A DNA stretch of 64,000 bases from JANRLJ01 sp033762735 (GCA_033762735.1 JANRLJ010000176.1:1-64000); one strand, 5' to 3'. Positions 1 to 9,349 are shown, numbered from the stretch's first letter. The notes: generated by a model not told the origin, from the letters alone. A program made the numbers and translations.

Positions 1-1
1 A

Positions 2-346
2 GCGCTGTTCTGTGAGGGAGAGTTTGACGCATTGCTGGCGCAGCAGGAAGCCGGTGATCTGGCAGCAGTTGTGTCTCTCAGCAGCGCGACCACAACGCTC
101 AGTTCGCGCTGGTATGCTCAGCTCATGCACTGCCACACCATCCTGGTGGTGTATGACCGTGATGCCGCCGGGGAGCGAGGGGCGAAACGCCTGCTATCGC
201 TCTCCCCACGTTTTCACAGGATCGAGCTTCCCCAGGGCAAGGACGTGACCGAATTTTACCTGCGAGGTGGTGATGTTCACGCTTGGCTTGAAAAGGAGTT
301 GAAGACGCAATGCCAGCCCGACCTGCCTCCGACACCCCTAATATAG
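2..346 (+). CDS. Toprim-domain protein, 5' truncated by window edge (primase-like)
   Basis: The frame is open from base 2, so the start lies upstream. The visible part carries the two Toprim signatures: an acidic motif CEGEFDALL at the very beginning and VVYDRDAAGERGA about 45 residues later (the DxD motif). Toprim domains bind Mg2+ in DnaG-type primases, topoisomerases and phage or plasmid primase-helicases. The 'EGEFDAL' form with DRDAAG is typical of primases on mobile elements, so this is probably the C-terminal part of an element-encoded primase. It sits in the same element as the serine recombinase 200 bp downstream and overlaps the next small gene. The exact family cannot be decided without the missing N-terminus. 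Confidence 0.75.
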   Translation, partial: ALFCEGEFDALLAQQEAGDLAAVVSLSSATTTLSSRWYAQLMHCHTILVVYDRDAAGERGAKRLLSLSPRFHRIELPQGKDVTEFYLRGGDVHAWLEKELKTQCQPDLPPTPLI

Positions 347-498
347 AACTTGAGACTGCCTATGGCCCATCAGTCAATGCGGAGGTGAAAGCCAGAGACC
401 TGTTCAAGCGCGTGATGATCGTCGCTCAACTCCTAGCCAAATCCAGTGAAGCGTTGACATCAGTGAATGAAAAAATACCCGAGAAAACACAGAAATAA
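310..498 (+). CDS. Small hypothetical protein of the integrated element
   Basis: A 62-residue reading frame starting with ATG inside the last 37 bases of the Toprim gene, in another frame. No family is recognised. The C-terminal half is predicted helical (around RDLFKRVMIVAQLLAKSSEALTS, given here as a region of residues 28-50) and ends in a charged Lys/Glu tail. Its position between primase and recombinase genes and the overlap suggest an accessory protein of the same element. There is no strong Shine-Dalgarno, and it could be a chance frame. Confidence 0.4.
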   Translation: MPARPASDTPNIELETAYGPSVNAEVKARDLFKRVMIVAQLLAKSSEALTSVNEKIPEKTQK

Positions 499-545
499 CA
501 ATCGGGTGTATCGTGTGTTCAAAAACGGATTGGATACGATAACGA

Positions 546-2291
546 ATGGCGCGTTACCGCAAGAAAAATATCATTGTGCCGACCCCCGGATGGGCAATTT
601 ATCTACGGACAAGTGATGAAGAAGCTCAGAACCCAGAGGCCTCGCAGTCCCGCCAGCGGTATCTGATCCAGAAAGCAGTCCTAGAACGCTCCGATCTGCC
701 CGTCTTTGGGGAATATGTTGACCTCTTGACCGGACGCACTCCCCATCGTACGGGCTATCAGCAAATGCTGGAAGATGCCCGGATGGGCAAATTCTCGCAC
801 GTGATTGTCGAGCGGGCTGACCGTTTTGGACGCAATGATACCGAAGCGCTGCGCGCCATTGACGAGCTGGACGCGTTTAGGGTCGCCGTCCGTTTTGCCA
901 ATCAGCCTGATCTCGATCCGATGTCCCCCGATGATCGCGTGATTGTCGCCCTCTCCTTTACGCTGGCGCGGCGCGAAAGCATGATGATCAGTATGCGGAT
1001 TAAGGGGGCTTTTGATGCCAAACGTCAGAACGGCGGCTATATCGGGCGTGCACCGGATGGCTATATCAGCGTCGAAGATGAACAACCGCATCGCAAGACC
1101 TATGCCCGCCGTACCCACCACATCGAACTGGATGCCGAACGTGCACCGATCTGGCGGCTCGCCTGGGATTTACTCCTCGAAGATCGCATGACGCTGGCAG
1201 AAATCGCCGAAGCATTGCATGAGCGTGGTTACCGCTATCGTAGCGGTCGGCCGTTTGTGGAAATCAAAGCCAATGGCAGACGTAAAGCTAACTACAATTC
1301 GATGGCCTACAGTTTTCATAACTGGGCTTATGCCGGCTGGGTTGTCAATGAGGAACTGGGGATTCTTCCCAAGACATTACGTGGTGATTGGGAGCCACTG
1401 ATCACGACGGAAGAATTTGAGCGAGGGCTGGCGATTTTAGAGCACCGTTCAAAGCATAAGTATGCCAAACGCAAACACGACTATCTGCTGAAAGGCCTTG
1501 TCTTTCTGTCCGCTTCACCGCACGACCCGACTCGTCCGGGCGATCAACTCTATTGCATGTCCTGCTCAACATCGAATACCGGACGCTCAGGCGGTGGCAC
1601 TGCCCACTATCGACTGGAACGCCATGCCGTGCATTTCCTGTGTGGCGAAATTGAAGCGCAGATGGTTGAGCATCTTCAGCGTGTTCAGGTGGATGAGCAC
1701 CTGATCCCGCTGCTTCGGGATTACTACGTCCACGAGGTTGCTGATAAGCTCGGACGGTTGCGTCCTGATGAACGAGTAGAACTTGAGCGTGCATTGAAGC
1801 AGATCAATGACGAAGAAGCACGCGTGCTGCGCCTGTATGCTGCCGGGATGGTGACGGAAGATAACTGGCGTAATCTGTGGGCAGAGTGGCAGGACAAGCG
1901 CAACCGACTGTTGGCAAGCCTGGAATTGCTTGACCAGAAATGTGAGCGCTATATCGACGATTTGGATGATGCTCTCACGATTATTGCCAAATTGGGTATA
2001 CTGTATAAAACACTGACGCGCAGTGATCAGAAAGAACTGCTGCGGAATGTGATCGAGAGAGTCGTCGTCAATACTGAGGGCAAGATAGAACGTGTAGATT
2101 TACTGCCGCCATTTGCGTACCTGCGTGACGTCTGTGACAAGGTTAGCGGCGGTGAGGGAACTTCGGAGAACCCCACAAGAATCGAAACAGGTGGCTTGAC
2201 CGCCACCCGTTCGAGTAAAGTCCTAGAATGTGACCCCGGTAGGACTCGAACCTACAACCTGGTGATTAAGAGTCACTCGCTCTGCCATTGA
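546..2291 (+). CDS. Large serine recombinase (integrase) reading into tRNA-Lys
   Basis: 581 residues. The N-terminal resolvase domain (about 15-160) has the catalytic serine in YLRTS (Ser23) and the conserved ERADRFGRN arginine segment. The Recombinase domain follows (about 165-300, PDGYI motif), then a zinc-ribbon-like part (YCMSC near 338) and a long charged helical region (390-500). This is the architecture of large serine integrases, which catalyse site-specific integration and excision through a 5'-phosphoserine intermediate. The last about 20 codons run antisense through the tRNA-Lys gene and the stop TGA lies inside it. The C-terminus is therefore probably set by the integration junction and would differ in the excised circle. 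Length is slightly above the usual 450-550. Start ATG has only a weak upstream GGAT. Confidence 0.9.
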   Translation: MARYRKKNIIVPTPGWAIYLRTSDEEAQNPEASQSRQRYLIQKAVLERSDLPVFGEYVDLLTGRTPHRTGYQQMLEDARMGKFSHVIVERADRFGRNDTEALRAIDELDAFRVAVRFANQPDLDPMSPDDRVIVALSFTLARRESMMISMRIKGAFDAKRQNGGYIGRAPDGYISVEDEQPHRKTYARRTHHIELDAERAPIWRLAWDLLLEDRMTLAEIAEALHERGYRYRSGRPFVEIKANGRRKANYNSMAYSFHNWAYAGWVVNEELGILPKTLRGDWEPLITTEEFERGLAILEHRSKHKYAKRKHDYLLKGLVFLSASPHDPTRPGDQLYCMSCSTSNTGRSGGGTAHYRLERHAVHFLCGEIEAQMVEHLQRVQVDEHLIPLLRDYYVHEVADKLGRLRPDERVELERALKQINDEEARVLRLYAAGMVTEDNWRNLWAEWQDKRNRLLASLELLDQKCERYIDDLDDALTIIAKLGILYKTLTRSDQKELLRNVIERVVVNTEGKIERVDLLPPFAYLRDVCDKVSGGEGTSENPTRIETGGLTATRSSKVLECDPGRTRTYNLVIKSHSLCH

Positions 2292-2303
2292 GCTACGGAG
2301 CCA
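2231..2303 (-). tRNA. tRNA-Lys(CUU)
   Basis: 73 nt on the minus strand. The 7-bp acceptor stem (TGGCTCC with GGGGTCA, including wobbles), D arm (GCTC/GAGC), anticodon loop CTCTTAA giving anticodon CUU, 5-nt variable loop and a perfect T arm (GTAGG TTCGAGT CCTAC) are all visible. CCA is not encoded. Its 3' half overlaps the 3' end of the serine recombinase gene on the other strand, typical for a tRNA used as an integration site. Confidence 0.93.
2231..2303. other. Candidate attachment site of the integrated element (within tRNA-Lys)
   Basis: The integrase gene ends inside the tRNA, and element genes lie on the 3' side of the tRNA. This fits insertion at the tRNA 3' end with reconstruction of the gene by element DNA. 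The other att copy would lie upstream of the window, so core length and crossover point cannot be seen. Inference only. Confidence 0.45.
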
Positions 2304-2380
2304 TCTTTATATTGAATATTATAAGCAGAAACCGCTTGGAATCAAGGCTGTTTCATGACCTTCTTATCCCTTGATAACAC

Positions 2381-3265
2381 TTATTCTGCGGGGGTCGCGG
2401 CGCTGGAATTCGCGGCCTGGCTCACGAAATCCTGAATAAAACCGCCCCGGTCGCTGGCAAGCAGCACACCCGTCAGCTTGTTAATCACCAGTTCGCCCAG
2501 ATGGTTGATGAGGTGCGTGATCTGCTGGCGCATAATCATCATCACATCGTCCCACGCCACATCACGCGGAAGCTGTGGCTCACGCATGGCCCGCGTGCTT
2601 TCCAGATAATCCACAATCGGGTCGATTTCGGGGAAGATCAGCGCACTCGGCAGATCGTGCCGTACCACCGCGTAAAAGTGCCGCGCAAGCTGGCGGGTTC
2701 CGTTTTCCAATGCGAACAGATCGCTGGCGGGCATGGGCGGCTGTACCTGGGAAGCGCCGGTGCGCGTGAGCAGCACAATCGCACGGCGCATCAACACCTG
2801 CATTTCGGGCATAGTTTGCAGGCTGTTGGTCGCCACCATCAGCACCCCATCCGGCTTCAGCACACGCCTAATCTCCACCAGCGCTTCGTCAATATCGGGC
2901 AGGTGATACAGCATGTGATTCGCCATCACCACATCAAACGAATGGTCGGCATAGGGCACTTTTGCCGCATCTGCCATCACCAGACCATGTTCCGCCGGGT
3001 GCTTGTTCAGCATCCCCCAGGAAAAATCTAGGCCGTGATACGCTACCTGCGGCCAATTGGTTTTTAAGGTGTTATAGTACATTCCCGCACCGCAGCCCAG
3101 ATCGAGCACCCGTTCGCTGCCGTGCCAGTCTATGCAGCCCAGAACCCAGCTCGGATAGTCGATCTTGGGGACGGTGTATTTATCATGAATCGCCTGGCGA
3201 ATCCGCAGGCTTTCGTCGGTCGCGTACTGCTGGCGGACTGCTTCCGGGTCGTTGAGTGCAGGCAT
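2381..3265 (-). CDS. Class I SAM-dependent methyltransferase
   Basis: 294 residues from the ATG at 3265. An upstream in-frame codon would add 16 residues of no family likeness, so the shorter form is preferred. Motif I is VLDLGCGAGMYY, followed by GLDFSWGML (acidic loop region), MADAAKVPYADHSFDVVMANHMLYHLPD (motifs II/III, shown as a region around residues 95-125) and VLKPDGVLMVAT. This is the Methyltransf_11/UbiE-like fold that transfers a methyl group from S-adenosylmethionine. The substrate is not identifiable from sequence. It stands alone and is divergent from the dehydratase gene, with about 130 bp between the starts. Confidence 0.85.
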   Translation of the reverse strand: MPALNDPEAVRQQYATDESLRIRQAIHDKYTVPKIDYPSWVLGCIDWHGSERVLDLGCGAGMYYNTLKTNWPQVAYHGLDFSWGMLNKHPAEHGLVMADAAKVPYADHSFDVVMANHMLYHLPDIDEALVEIRRVLKPDGVLMVATNSLQTMPEMQVLMRRAIVLLTRTGASQVQPPMPASDLFALENGTRQLARHFYAVVRHDLPSALIFPEIDPIVDYLESTRAMREPQLPRDVAWDDVMMIMRQQITHLINHLGELVINKLTGVLLASDRGGFIQDFVSQAANSSAATPAE

Positions 3266-3396
3266 CGAGAACGATCCAACTACATTATTGGGACACGGAC
3301 GATTATAACACAACTAACGATCTGTGCGCACACTGCCGCTGATCTGATGCCGTCGTCCACAGGGACACGGCTAATCACGGTCTGAAAGGAATGGTC

Positions 3397-4344
3397 ATGA
3401 TGCTGAGCTTAGAAGATATTCGCCGGGCACAGGCGCGCATAAAACCCTATGTGCTGCCCACGCTGCTGGAACGCGCACCAGGGTTGGGAGAGCGCTGCTG
3501 GCTGAAACTGGAAAACACCAATCAGACGCATTCGTTTAAGGTGCGCGGGGCGCTGAATGCGGTGCTGTCTCTGGATGAAACCGCCCGCAGCAGGGGCATT
3601 GTCGCAGCCTCATCTGGCAACCATGCCCAGGGATTGGCGCATGCCGCCTTCACAGCGGGCATCCCGGCCAAAATCCTGATGCCGAAGCACACCCCCCGTC
3701 GCAAAATCGAAGGTGCGAAACGCTACGGTGCGGAAGTGGTGCTGTTCGGGAAGACTTACGACGAGGCCGAGGCAGAAGGCCGCCGCCTGGAGCAGGTCGA
3801 GCAGCGAACCTTTATCTCTCCTTACAACGATCTCAATGTGATCGCTGGAGCCGGTACGATTGGGCTGGAAATCGTCGAAGCTCTGCCCACCGTCGAGCGC
3901 GTGATTGTGTGTGTCAGCGGTGGGGGGTTGATCGCCGGAGTCGCCGCAGCGGTGAAGTCACTGAAATCCGAAATCGAGGTCATCGGCGTCAATGCGCTGT
4001 CATCCCCGGCCATGTACAACGTGTTCTATCAGACGCACTATCCCCAGAATTATGACACGCTGGCCGAAGCCCTGTCTGGTGATATTGAAGAAGGGTCGGT
4101 GACGATTCCGCTGGCGCAGCAGTACGTCGATCAGATTGTGCTGGTGACGGAAGACGAAATCGCGGCGGCGATACGATGGATGGTGGACGATCAGGGCTGG
4201 ATGATCGAAGGGGGTGGGGCAGTGGGGGTTGCAGCGCTGCTTCATGACAAAGTTCCACACGATGGTCGGGTGACTGCGGTGGTCGTCAGCGGCGGCAACG
4301 TCGATGGTAACACGCTGCGGCGCGTGCTGAATGAAGGCATGTAG
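3397..4344 (+). CDS. Threonine/serine dehydratase-like PLP enzyme (fold type II)
   Basis: 315 residues. The PLP lysine lies in THSFKVRGA, the SSGNHAQG loop binds the PLP phosphate region and a glycine-rich SGGGLIAGVA loop follows, all features of the tryptophan-synthase-beta/threonine-dehydratase family. There is no C-terminal ACT domain, so it resembles catabolic (TdcB-like) or serine racemase/dehydratase enzymes, which deaminate L-Thr or L-Ser to 2-oxo acids. AAAGGA at 3384-3389 is too close to the ATG at 3391 but well spaced for the ATG at 3397 or 3400. The exact substrate is open. Confidence 0.85.
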   Translation: MMLSLEDIRRAQARIKPYVLPTLLERAPGLGERCWLKLENTNQTHSFKVRGALNAVLSLDETARSRGIVAASSGNHAQGLAHAAFTAGIPAKILMPKHTPRRKIEGAKRYGAEVVLFGKTYDEAEAEGRRLEQVEQRTFISPYNDLNVIAGAGTIGLEIVEALPTVERVIVCVSGGGLIAGVAAAVKSLKSEIEVIGVNALSSPAMYNVFYQTHYPQNYDTLAEALSGDIEEGSVTIPLAQQYVDQIVLVTEDEIAAAIRWMVDDQGWMIEGGGAVGVAALLHDKVPHDGRVTAVVVSGGNVDGNTLRRVLNEGM

Positions 4345-4383
4345 GGCGTTTGTGCTGCTCGGTTGCAGAGATGGCTTTTGTAC

Positions 4384-4401
4384 GGCGCAGCATGCTGCGC
4401 C
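4384..4401. repeat. REP-like palindrome, GGCGCAGC family
   Basis: Perfect inverted repeat GGCGCAGCATGCTGCGCC followed by CCTAC. Related palindromes occur at 38166 and 51508. Part of the intergenic palindrome set described in the findings. Confidence 0.7.
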
Positions 4402-4450
4402 CCTACGGGAACTCGGCGTGTTTGCGCCAGATTACGGTTGTGCAGAAATA

Positions 4451-4489
4451 AGGGGGAGGAGACGCGGCCTGACAACCTTAGTCCTACCC
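4451..4489. repeat. Intergenic palindrome, GGGAGGA...TCCTACCC family
   Basis: Imperfect inverted repeat with a central GCGGCCTGAC. A closely similar copy lies at 40004-40046. Confidence 0.6.
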
Positions 4490-4525
4490 GGCCAACGGGC
4501 TTGTGACAAGATGAGACATGCTTCT

Positions 4526-4544
4526 GGACACGGACCCAGTGTCC
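4526..4544. repeat. Degenerate GGACAC...GTGTCC palindrome
   Basis: GGACAC and GTGTCC separated by 7 bases. A weak member of the GGACACGGCATGCCGTGTCC family. Confidence 0.45.
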
Positions 4545-4618
4545 CTATGATCCTGCTGCTGATTGACTATAAAGCATTTGCATTTTGCTCACCACTTTCG
4601 ACTCGGTACTCGATACGA

Positions 4619-7600
4619 TTACGGCACCAGCAGTTGCAGTCCATCGTTAGGTTCATTTTCCGCCGACCAGCCTTCAATGCCATTTTCGGTGCGCACCCGC
4701 CACCACGTCAGCGAGTCGGTAAATACCGGCCCGTCGATAATCATCAGCCGCGTTCCGTCGGGCACATCAGCCAGAATGGTGGTGTTGCGTCCCGGATTGT
4801 CACGAATGCGCAGATTCGTCCCATCGTCGGTGTTGACCGTGACTGTACTGCCGACGGTGACGCGCGGTGTATCCGCATCCGGCGGGACGACAGAGGGAAC
4901 AGGGTAGGGCGTGGCGGTGGGAGCAACACCTTCTGCATCGCACAGCGGCGTGATCTGGAAGATGCGCCGTTCGACGCAGCTTGGCTGGCGAACATAGCGA
5001 TTGAGAAACGTCCAGTCCATCAGATCGGTCAGGTCAGTGAACACGCGCCACGTGCGCAGCGTCGCGTCAGACAGTCCGGTGATGATCTCGCGGCCATCGG
5101 AGCGGAAGGCCACGCTGTGGACCCCTTCGCCCGCATCATAGCGGCGCAGTTCAAAACCCGTGATAACATCCCACAGCCGAATCGTGCCGTCCTGTGATCC
5201 GGTCAGGATGCTGCCATCCCCCGGCGCAAAAGCCACGTCCAGCACCGCGCGGTCATGACCCTCGAAGGATTGCAGCGTTGTGCCTGTAACGACATCCCAC
5301 AGCAGCACACTCCCGCTGGCCGCGCCGGAGACAAAGCGCGTCCCATCACTGCTGAAAGCGGCGGCCTGTACCGCGCTGTTATGCCCGCTGTAAGTGCGGA
5401 TGACCTCGCCTGTCTGCACATTCCACAGTACGAGGGTCTGATCGCCCGACGCGGAAAGCGCCTGCGTCCCATCGGGACTGACGACGACATCGAGAATCTG
5501 CGCGTTATGCCCGCCTGCATAGCGGCGGATGACCTCCCCAGTTTCCAGATTCCATAGGATCAGCGTTGCGTCCGAGGAAGCGCTGATAGCCTGCGTGTTC
5601 CCCGGCAGATAGGCCACCGCCTGCACATCACTGGTGTGACCTTGCAGGGTGCGAATGGGCTGCCCGCTGGCGATGTCCCATAGAATCACGGTGTCGTCTG
5701 AGGAGGCAGACAGCGCCGTCACACCATCCGAACTCATGGCGACGCCGTTGACCCGTTCCTCATGCCCCAAAAACTGCTGAATCGTTAACCCGGTGGTGGA
5801 ATTCCACAGCCGCAGGCTCGAATCGACCGCGCCGGAGAGAATGGTCTGCTCGTTCGCGCCATAAACGGCCACCGCAAAGTTGGTGCGAATGCTGCTGATT
5901 TCATGTCCCTGGAAACTGCGGATCGTCTCTGCGCGTTCGGTATCCCACAGGCGGACGACCCCACTGGCATCCGCTGACAGCAGACGAAGCCCGCTGCTGC
6001 TGTAGGCCAGATCAAGGATGGGAACACTATGACCGAGAAAGCGCCCGCTGGGCTGGGCCGCCGCCACGTTGTAGATCACGATGTTGCCATCATCCCCGGC
6101 GGAAAGCGCTTCGGCACCGTCAGGGCTGAAGATCACGTCCTGAATCACGCGGCCTTCGTGCTCGTCAAAGACGGCGATATCCTCACCGTTGGAGGCATTC
6201 CACAGCCGCACCGTTCCATCGTCCGAGGCCGAAATCAGGTTTGATTTGCCAGGGTTAAAAGCGACCGCGTTCACGTCTGCATTGTGCCCGGTGTAGGCGA
6301 GGAACTGTGCCCCGTCGCCGATATTCCAGATGCGCACCGTGTCATCATCAGAGGCAGAGGCGACTCGTGTAGTCGTGCGGTTAAAGACCGCGCTGTTGAC
6401 CGGCCCTTCATGCTGGAAACGCAGAAATTCCGCCCCGGTTTCCACAAACCACATGATGACGACCCAATCGGCGCCCCCAGAGAGCAGATAGGTGCCGTCC
6501 ACGCTGAAACTGACACTGTTGATCCCGGCGCGGTGGCCGACAAACCGCTGGATTTCCGCCCCGCTTTCCAGATCCCACAGGATAATCACGCCATCTCCAC
6601 CAGCAGTCGCCAGCGCGTTCCCGTCAGGGCTGAAGGCCGCGCTCGTCACAGCACTGCTGTGGCCGCCAAAGCGCCGGACTTCTGTGCCGAGGTCAAGCTC
6701 CCATACGATGGTTTCACTGCCGCTGGTCGAAACACCCAGCCGATTATCCGGGCTGACGGCGACCGCCTGCACCGGCTGCCCGGCTGTCCCAGGTGTGATA
6801 AGCCGCCTCGTACTAGGTGAGTAGGCGACTTCCGCCAGGGTGCGCTGGCTCTGCGCGGGGGGATCAGCAATCTGATTAGCAGAAACGGCCAGCATCACAG
6901 CCAGGTCAGTGTCGTTATCGACCAGCGAACGGTTGGCGCTGGCGGAAAGAGCGAGGCTTTGTGCCTGCCTTGCGCTTTCTTCCGCGTCCTGCTGGGCGGC
7001 CTCCGCCAGCGCTTCCTGCGCCTGGGCTTCTCGCAGGCTGGCAACGGCGAACAGCGCCAGCAGCACGGTCGCGGCCAACCCGACCACCAGAATCACTGCC
7101 ACCAGCCGCAGTCGATTGGCCGCCGAGCGCTGCAAAACCAGTTCACGCTCGGCCTGCTGCTGCCGCGCATTTTCACGTCGGTCGTTTTCTTCCACGCTGG
7201 CCTGGATGAACTGCCGCTGGAGTTCATTGGCATCCGCTGTCATCAGCCAGTCTTCCGCCCGCGCCAGCCGATTCCCAGTGAGCAGATAGGCGGAGTCGCG
7301 GTTGGTGCGCTGCCAGTTGTTGGCCGATTGCAGGAGTTCGCTCCCGTAGCGCAGGCCTTCCACATTTTCCGCCACCCAGCCTGTAAAGCGCGACCACTCG
7401 CGGATCAGGGCTTCATGGCCGACTTCGATATACACAGTCGGTGGCGTCTGGTCGTCCTCGCTGGCCTTGATCTCGCGGCTGGCGATCAGCAGACGGGATT
7501 CGGGCGCGGTGAGGATGTTGATGATTTCCTGTACAGCGTCGTCGCTCACGTCGCGAAAATCGAGTTCATCACGGGCGACCCGGCGGCGCGTAGCCTCGCC

Positions 7601-8968
7601 TGTGGCGCTGACCTCGACCAGGCGCAGCAGCAGGCGGCGCATCAGGTTTTGCTGTGCAGCGTTGAGCCGGACGTAGATATTCTCGGCATGGCTCGCCAGC
7701 GCACGCCGCACCCCGCCGATTTGCTCATAGGCGGCATTGGTCAGGCGGCGGCCTTCGCGCAGGGCATACAGTTCCTTCAGCGCATATTGCAGCAGAGGGA
7801 GCGACCCCGGCTGCCGACGCACATCCTCCAGGATGCGCTGTGGCAGACCTTCGTCATAGACCAGCCCGACCGCTTCCGCCGGGCCTTCGATGGCCCGCAG
7901 CAGATCGGCGGCGGTCATCTCGGTCACAATCAGCAGATTTTCCTGCTCGAACAGCCGCGCCAGATCAGGATAGCGGCTGAGGCGGTCGAAGAAATCCGCC
8001 CGCATGGTGATGATGGCCTGTGTGCGTCCGTTGGGTTTGGTTACGGCATGATGCAGCAGCGCCAGAAAGGTCGCTCGCTGTGCTTCGCCCGCACGGGTGA
8101 AGACTTCTTCAAACTGGTCGATGACCAGCACTAAGCGGGCGTTGACGGGTTCGTTCTGCAAAATGCTTTCGGCCAGACGGTCAAGGTTGGTCGGCGCGGC
8201 CATCAAAAGCTGCTCAAGCTGTGCCACGTCCAGATCATCGCGCAGGGGAGAGAGGCGCTGTGCCAGGGAATCGACCGGGTTGACGCCGGGTGTGAAGATC
8301 ACCACCGGCCATTGATCGCTGTCGGGCAGCGTCCCCTCGCGGATTTCGGGGATAATGCCCGCCCGCACCAGCGAACTCTTGCCGCTGCCACTGGCGCCCA
8401 CGACAGCCAGAAAACGCGCGTTTTTGGCCTGCCGTAATGTCGTTAAGGCCTGCCTGATGAGCGTCTCCCGCCCGAAGAACAGATGCGCGTCGGTCTGCTG
8501 AAACGCTTCCAGCCCTTTAAAGGGATTCGGGATGCGTGATGGGTCGATGTCGTCATAGGCACCCAGCCGCCGCGAACCGGGCAGCGAACGCAGCAGTTCG
8601 GGGAAGGCTTCTTCATACCGGTTGACGAAGTTGATGAACTGAATATCGAGCATCCAGCGCAGCGCTTCGGTGGTTTCCAACTGCGGCAGGGCAGGGATTG
8701 CCATCGCAGGCAGGATAAACTTGCCCTGCTCGCGGGCAGCGATGGCTTCCCGCTGGCACCATTCACTGGCGAGCGCATCGGGCGTGAGGCAGAAAACGAA
8801 AATTTCCGAGCGTTCAATGCCCCGGTAAATCTCGTGCTGCCATAGTTCCCCGCCCTGGATTTGTCGCCAATCGACCCACACCTCTAACCCGGCGTCGTTC
8901 AGGTCACGGGCGAGTCGTTCGGCGAAGGTTTTGTTGCGGCGCGAATAGGAGACGAAAACCCGCTTCAT
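4619..8968 (-). CDS. TIR-nSTAND NTPase-TM-WD40(x14)-SH3b signalling protein
   Basis: 1449 residues. Residues 1-130 are a TIR domain (starts MKRVFVSYSRRNK; putative NADase glutamate E74 in WCQRE). From 149 (NPFKGLEAF) an nSTAND1-type NTPase has Walker A GASGSGKSS (191-199) and Walker B LVLVIDQFEE (D284). A helical region leads to one strong transmembrane segment (about 619-643). Fourteen WD40 units follow, countable by their W/Y-terminal strands, enough for two seven-bladed propellers. A C-terminal SH3b domain (about 1373-1449) follows a Pro/Thr linker. STAND proteins couple ligand sensing to NTP-dependent oligomerisation; TIR domains often cleave NAD+. With one TM, the WD40/SH3b half may face outside the membrane. 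A -10-like TATAAT (minus) lies at 9016-9021. Ligand and role (defence or regulation) are unknown. Confidence 0.88.
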   Translation of the reverse strand: MKRVFVSYSRRNKTFAERLARDLNDAGLEVWVDWRQIQGGELWQHEIYRGIERSEIFVFCLTPDALASEWCQREAIAAREQGKFILPAMAIPALPQLETTEALRWMLDIQFINFVNRYEEAFPELLRSLPGSRRLGAYDDIDPSRIPNPFKGLEAFQQTDAHLFFGRETLIRQALTTLRQAKNARFLAVVGASGSGKSSLVRAGIIPEIREGTLPDSDQWPVVIFTPGVNPVDSLAQRLSPLRDDLDVAQLEQLLMAAPTNLDRLAESILQNEPVNARLVLVIDQFEEVFTRAGEAQRATFLALLHHAVTKPNGRTQAIITMRADFFDRLSRYPDLARLFEQENLLIVTEMTAADLLRAIEGPAEAVGLVYDEGLPQRILEDVRRQPGSLPLLQYALKELYALREGRRLTNAAYEQIGGVRRALASHAENIYVRLNAAQQNLMRRLLLRLVEVSATGEATRRRVARDELDFRDVSDDAVQEIINILTAPESRLLIASREIKASEDDQTPPTVYIEVGHEALIREWSRFTGWVAENVEGLRYGSELLQSANNWQRTNRDSAYLLTGNRLARAEDWLMTADANELQRQFIQASVEENDRRENARQQQAERELVLQRSAANRLRLVAVILVVGLAATVLLALFAVASLREAQAQEALAEAAQQDAEESARQAQSLALSASANRSLVDNDTDLAVMLAVSANQIADPPAQSQRTLAEVAYSPSTRRLITPGTAGQPVQAVAVSPDNRLGVSTSGSETIVWELDLGTEVRRFGGHSSAVTSAAFSPDGNALATAGGDGVIILWDLESGAEIQRFVGHRAGINSVSFSVDGTYLLSGGADWVVIMWFVETGAEFLRFQHEGPVNSAVFNRTTTRVASASDDDTVRIWNIGDGAQFLAYTGHNADVNAVAFNPGKSNLISASDDGTVRLWNASNGEDIAVFDEHEGRVIQDVIFSPDGAEALSAGDDGNIVIYNVAAAQPSGRFLGHSVPILDLAYSSSGLRLLSADASGVVRLWDTERAETIRSFQGHEISSIRTNFAVAVYGANEQTILSGAVDSSLRLWNSTTGLTIQQFLGHEERVNGVAMSSDGVTALSASSDDTVILWDIASGQPIRTLQGHTSDVQAVAYLPGNTQAISASSDATLILWNLETGEVIRRYAGGHNAQILDVVVSPDGTQALSASGDQTLVLWNVQTGEVIRTYSGHNSAVQAAAFSSDGTRFVSGAASGSVLLWDVVTGTTLQSFEGHDRAVLDVAFAPGDGSILTGSQDGTIRLWDVITGFELRRYDAGEGVHSVAFRSDGREIITGLSDATLRTWRVFTDLTDLMDWTFLNRYVRQPSCVERRIFQITPLCDAEGVAPTATPYPVPSVVPPDADTPRVTVGSTVTVNTDDGTNLRIRDNPGRNTTILADVPDGTRLMIIDGPVFTDSLTWWRVRTENGIEGWSAENEPNDGLQLLVP

Positions 8969-9133
8969 GACGATCCCCCGGCGTACTGGCTGAATCCCGC
9001 GAACATTATGCGATTATTATAACGTGGATATGTGCCAGCGTGGGGAAGTCGTGGGCGAAACGACGCTTCTGCCCAACCGTAGTATGAGCCGCGTCAGACA
9101 GCGGTTTAAAAACTTTCAAGCCGAGATGAACAT

Positions 9134-9349
9134 TCATCCATCCGTGCGGAAACTCAGCCCTTTTTCTGCCAGCGCTACGCGCAGTTGTTCGATGCCCTTC
9201 GGCCCGACGCCGTGCATTTTGAGCAGCTCCTTCTCGCTGATCTGCGTGAGTTGGTCAAGGCGAAAATAGCCCGCACCATGCAGCGCGCGCCGGACAGGAG
9301 AGGCCAGTTTGGGTGGGAAGTCGGTTTCGGGGGTTTCGTTCGGGGACAT
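9134..9349 (-). CDS. Small helix-hairpin-helix protein (RNAP alpha-CTD-like)
   Basis: 71 residues from the ATG at 9349, preceded by the good Shine-Dalgarno AGAGGAAA; the longer frame upstream has no ribosome site. The sequence contains LDQLTQISEKELLKMHGVGPKGIEQL, a region (residues 32-57) with the HhH motif and HGVGPKG hairpin, as in the C-terminal domain of the RNA polymerase alpha subunit and short DNA-binding proteins. Such small proteins are common and uncharacterised. It lies between the cyclase pair and the TIR-STAND gene on the same strand, separated by about 160 bp on each side. Confidence 0.75.
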   Translation of the reverse strand: MSPNETPETDFPPKLASPVRRALHGAGYFRLDQLTQISEKELLKMHGVGPKGIEQLRVALAEKGLSFRTDG

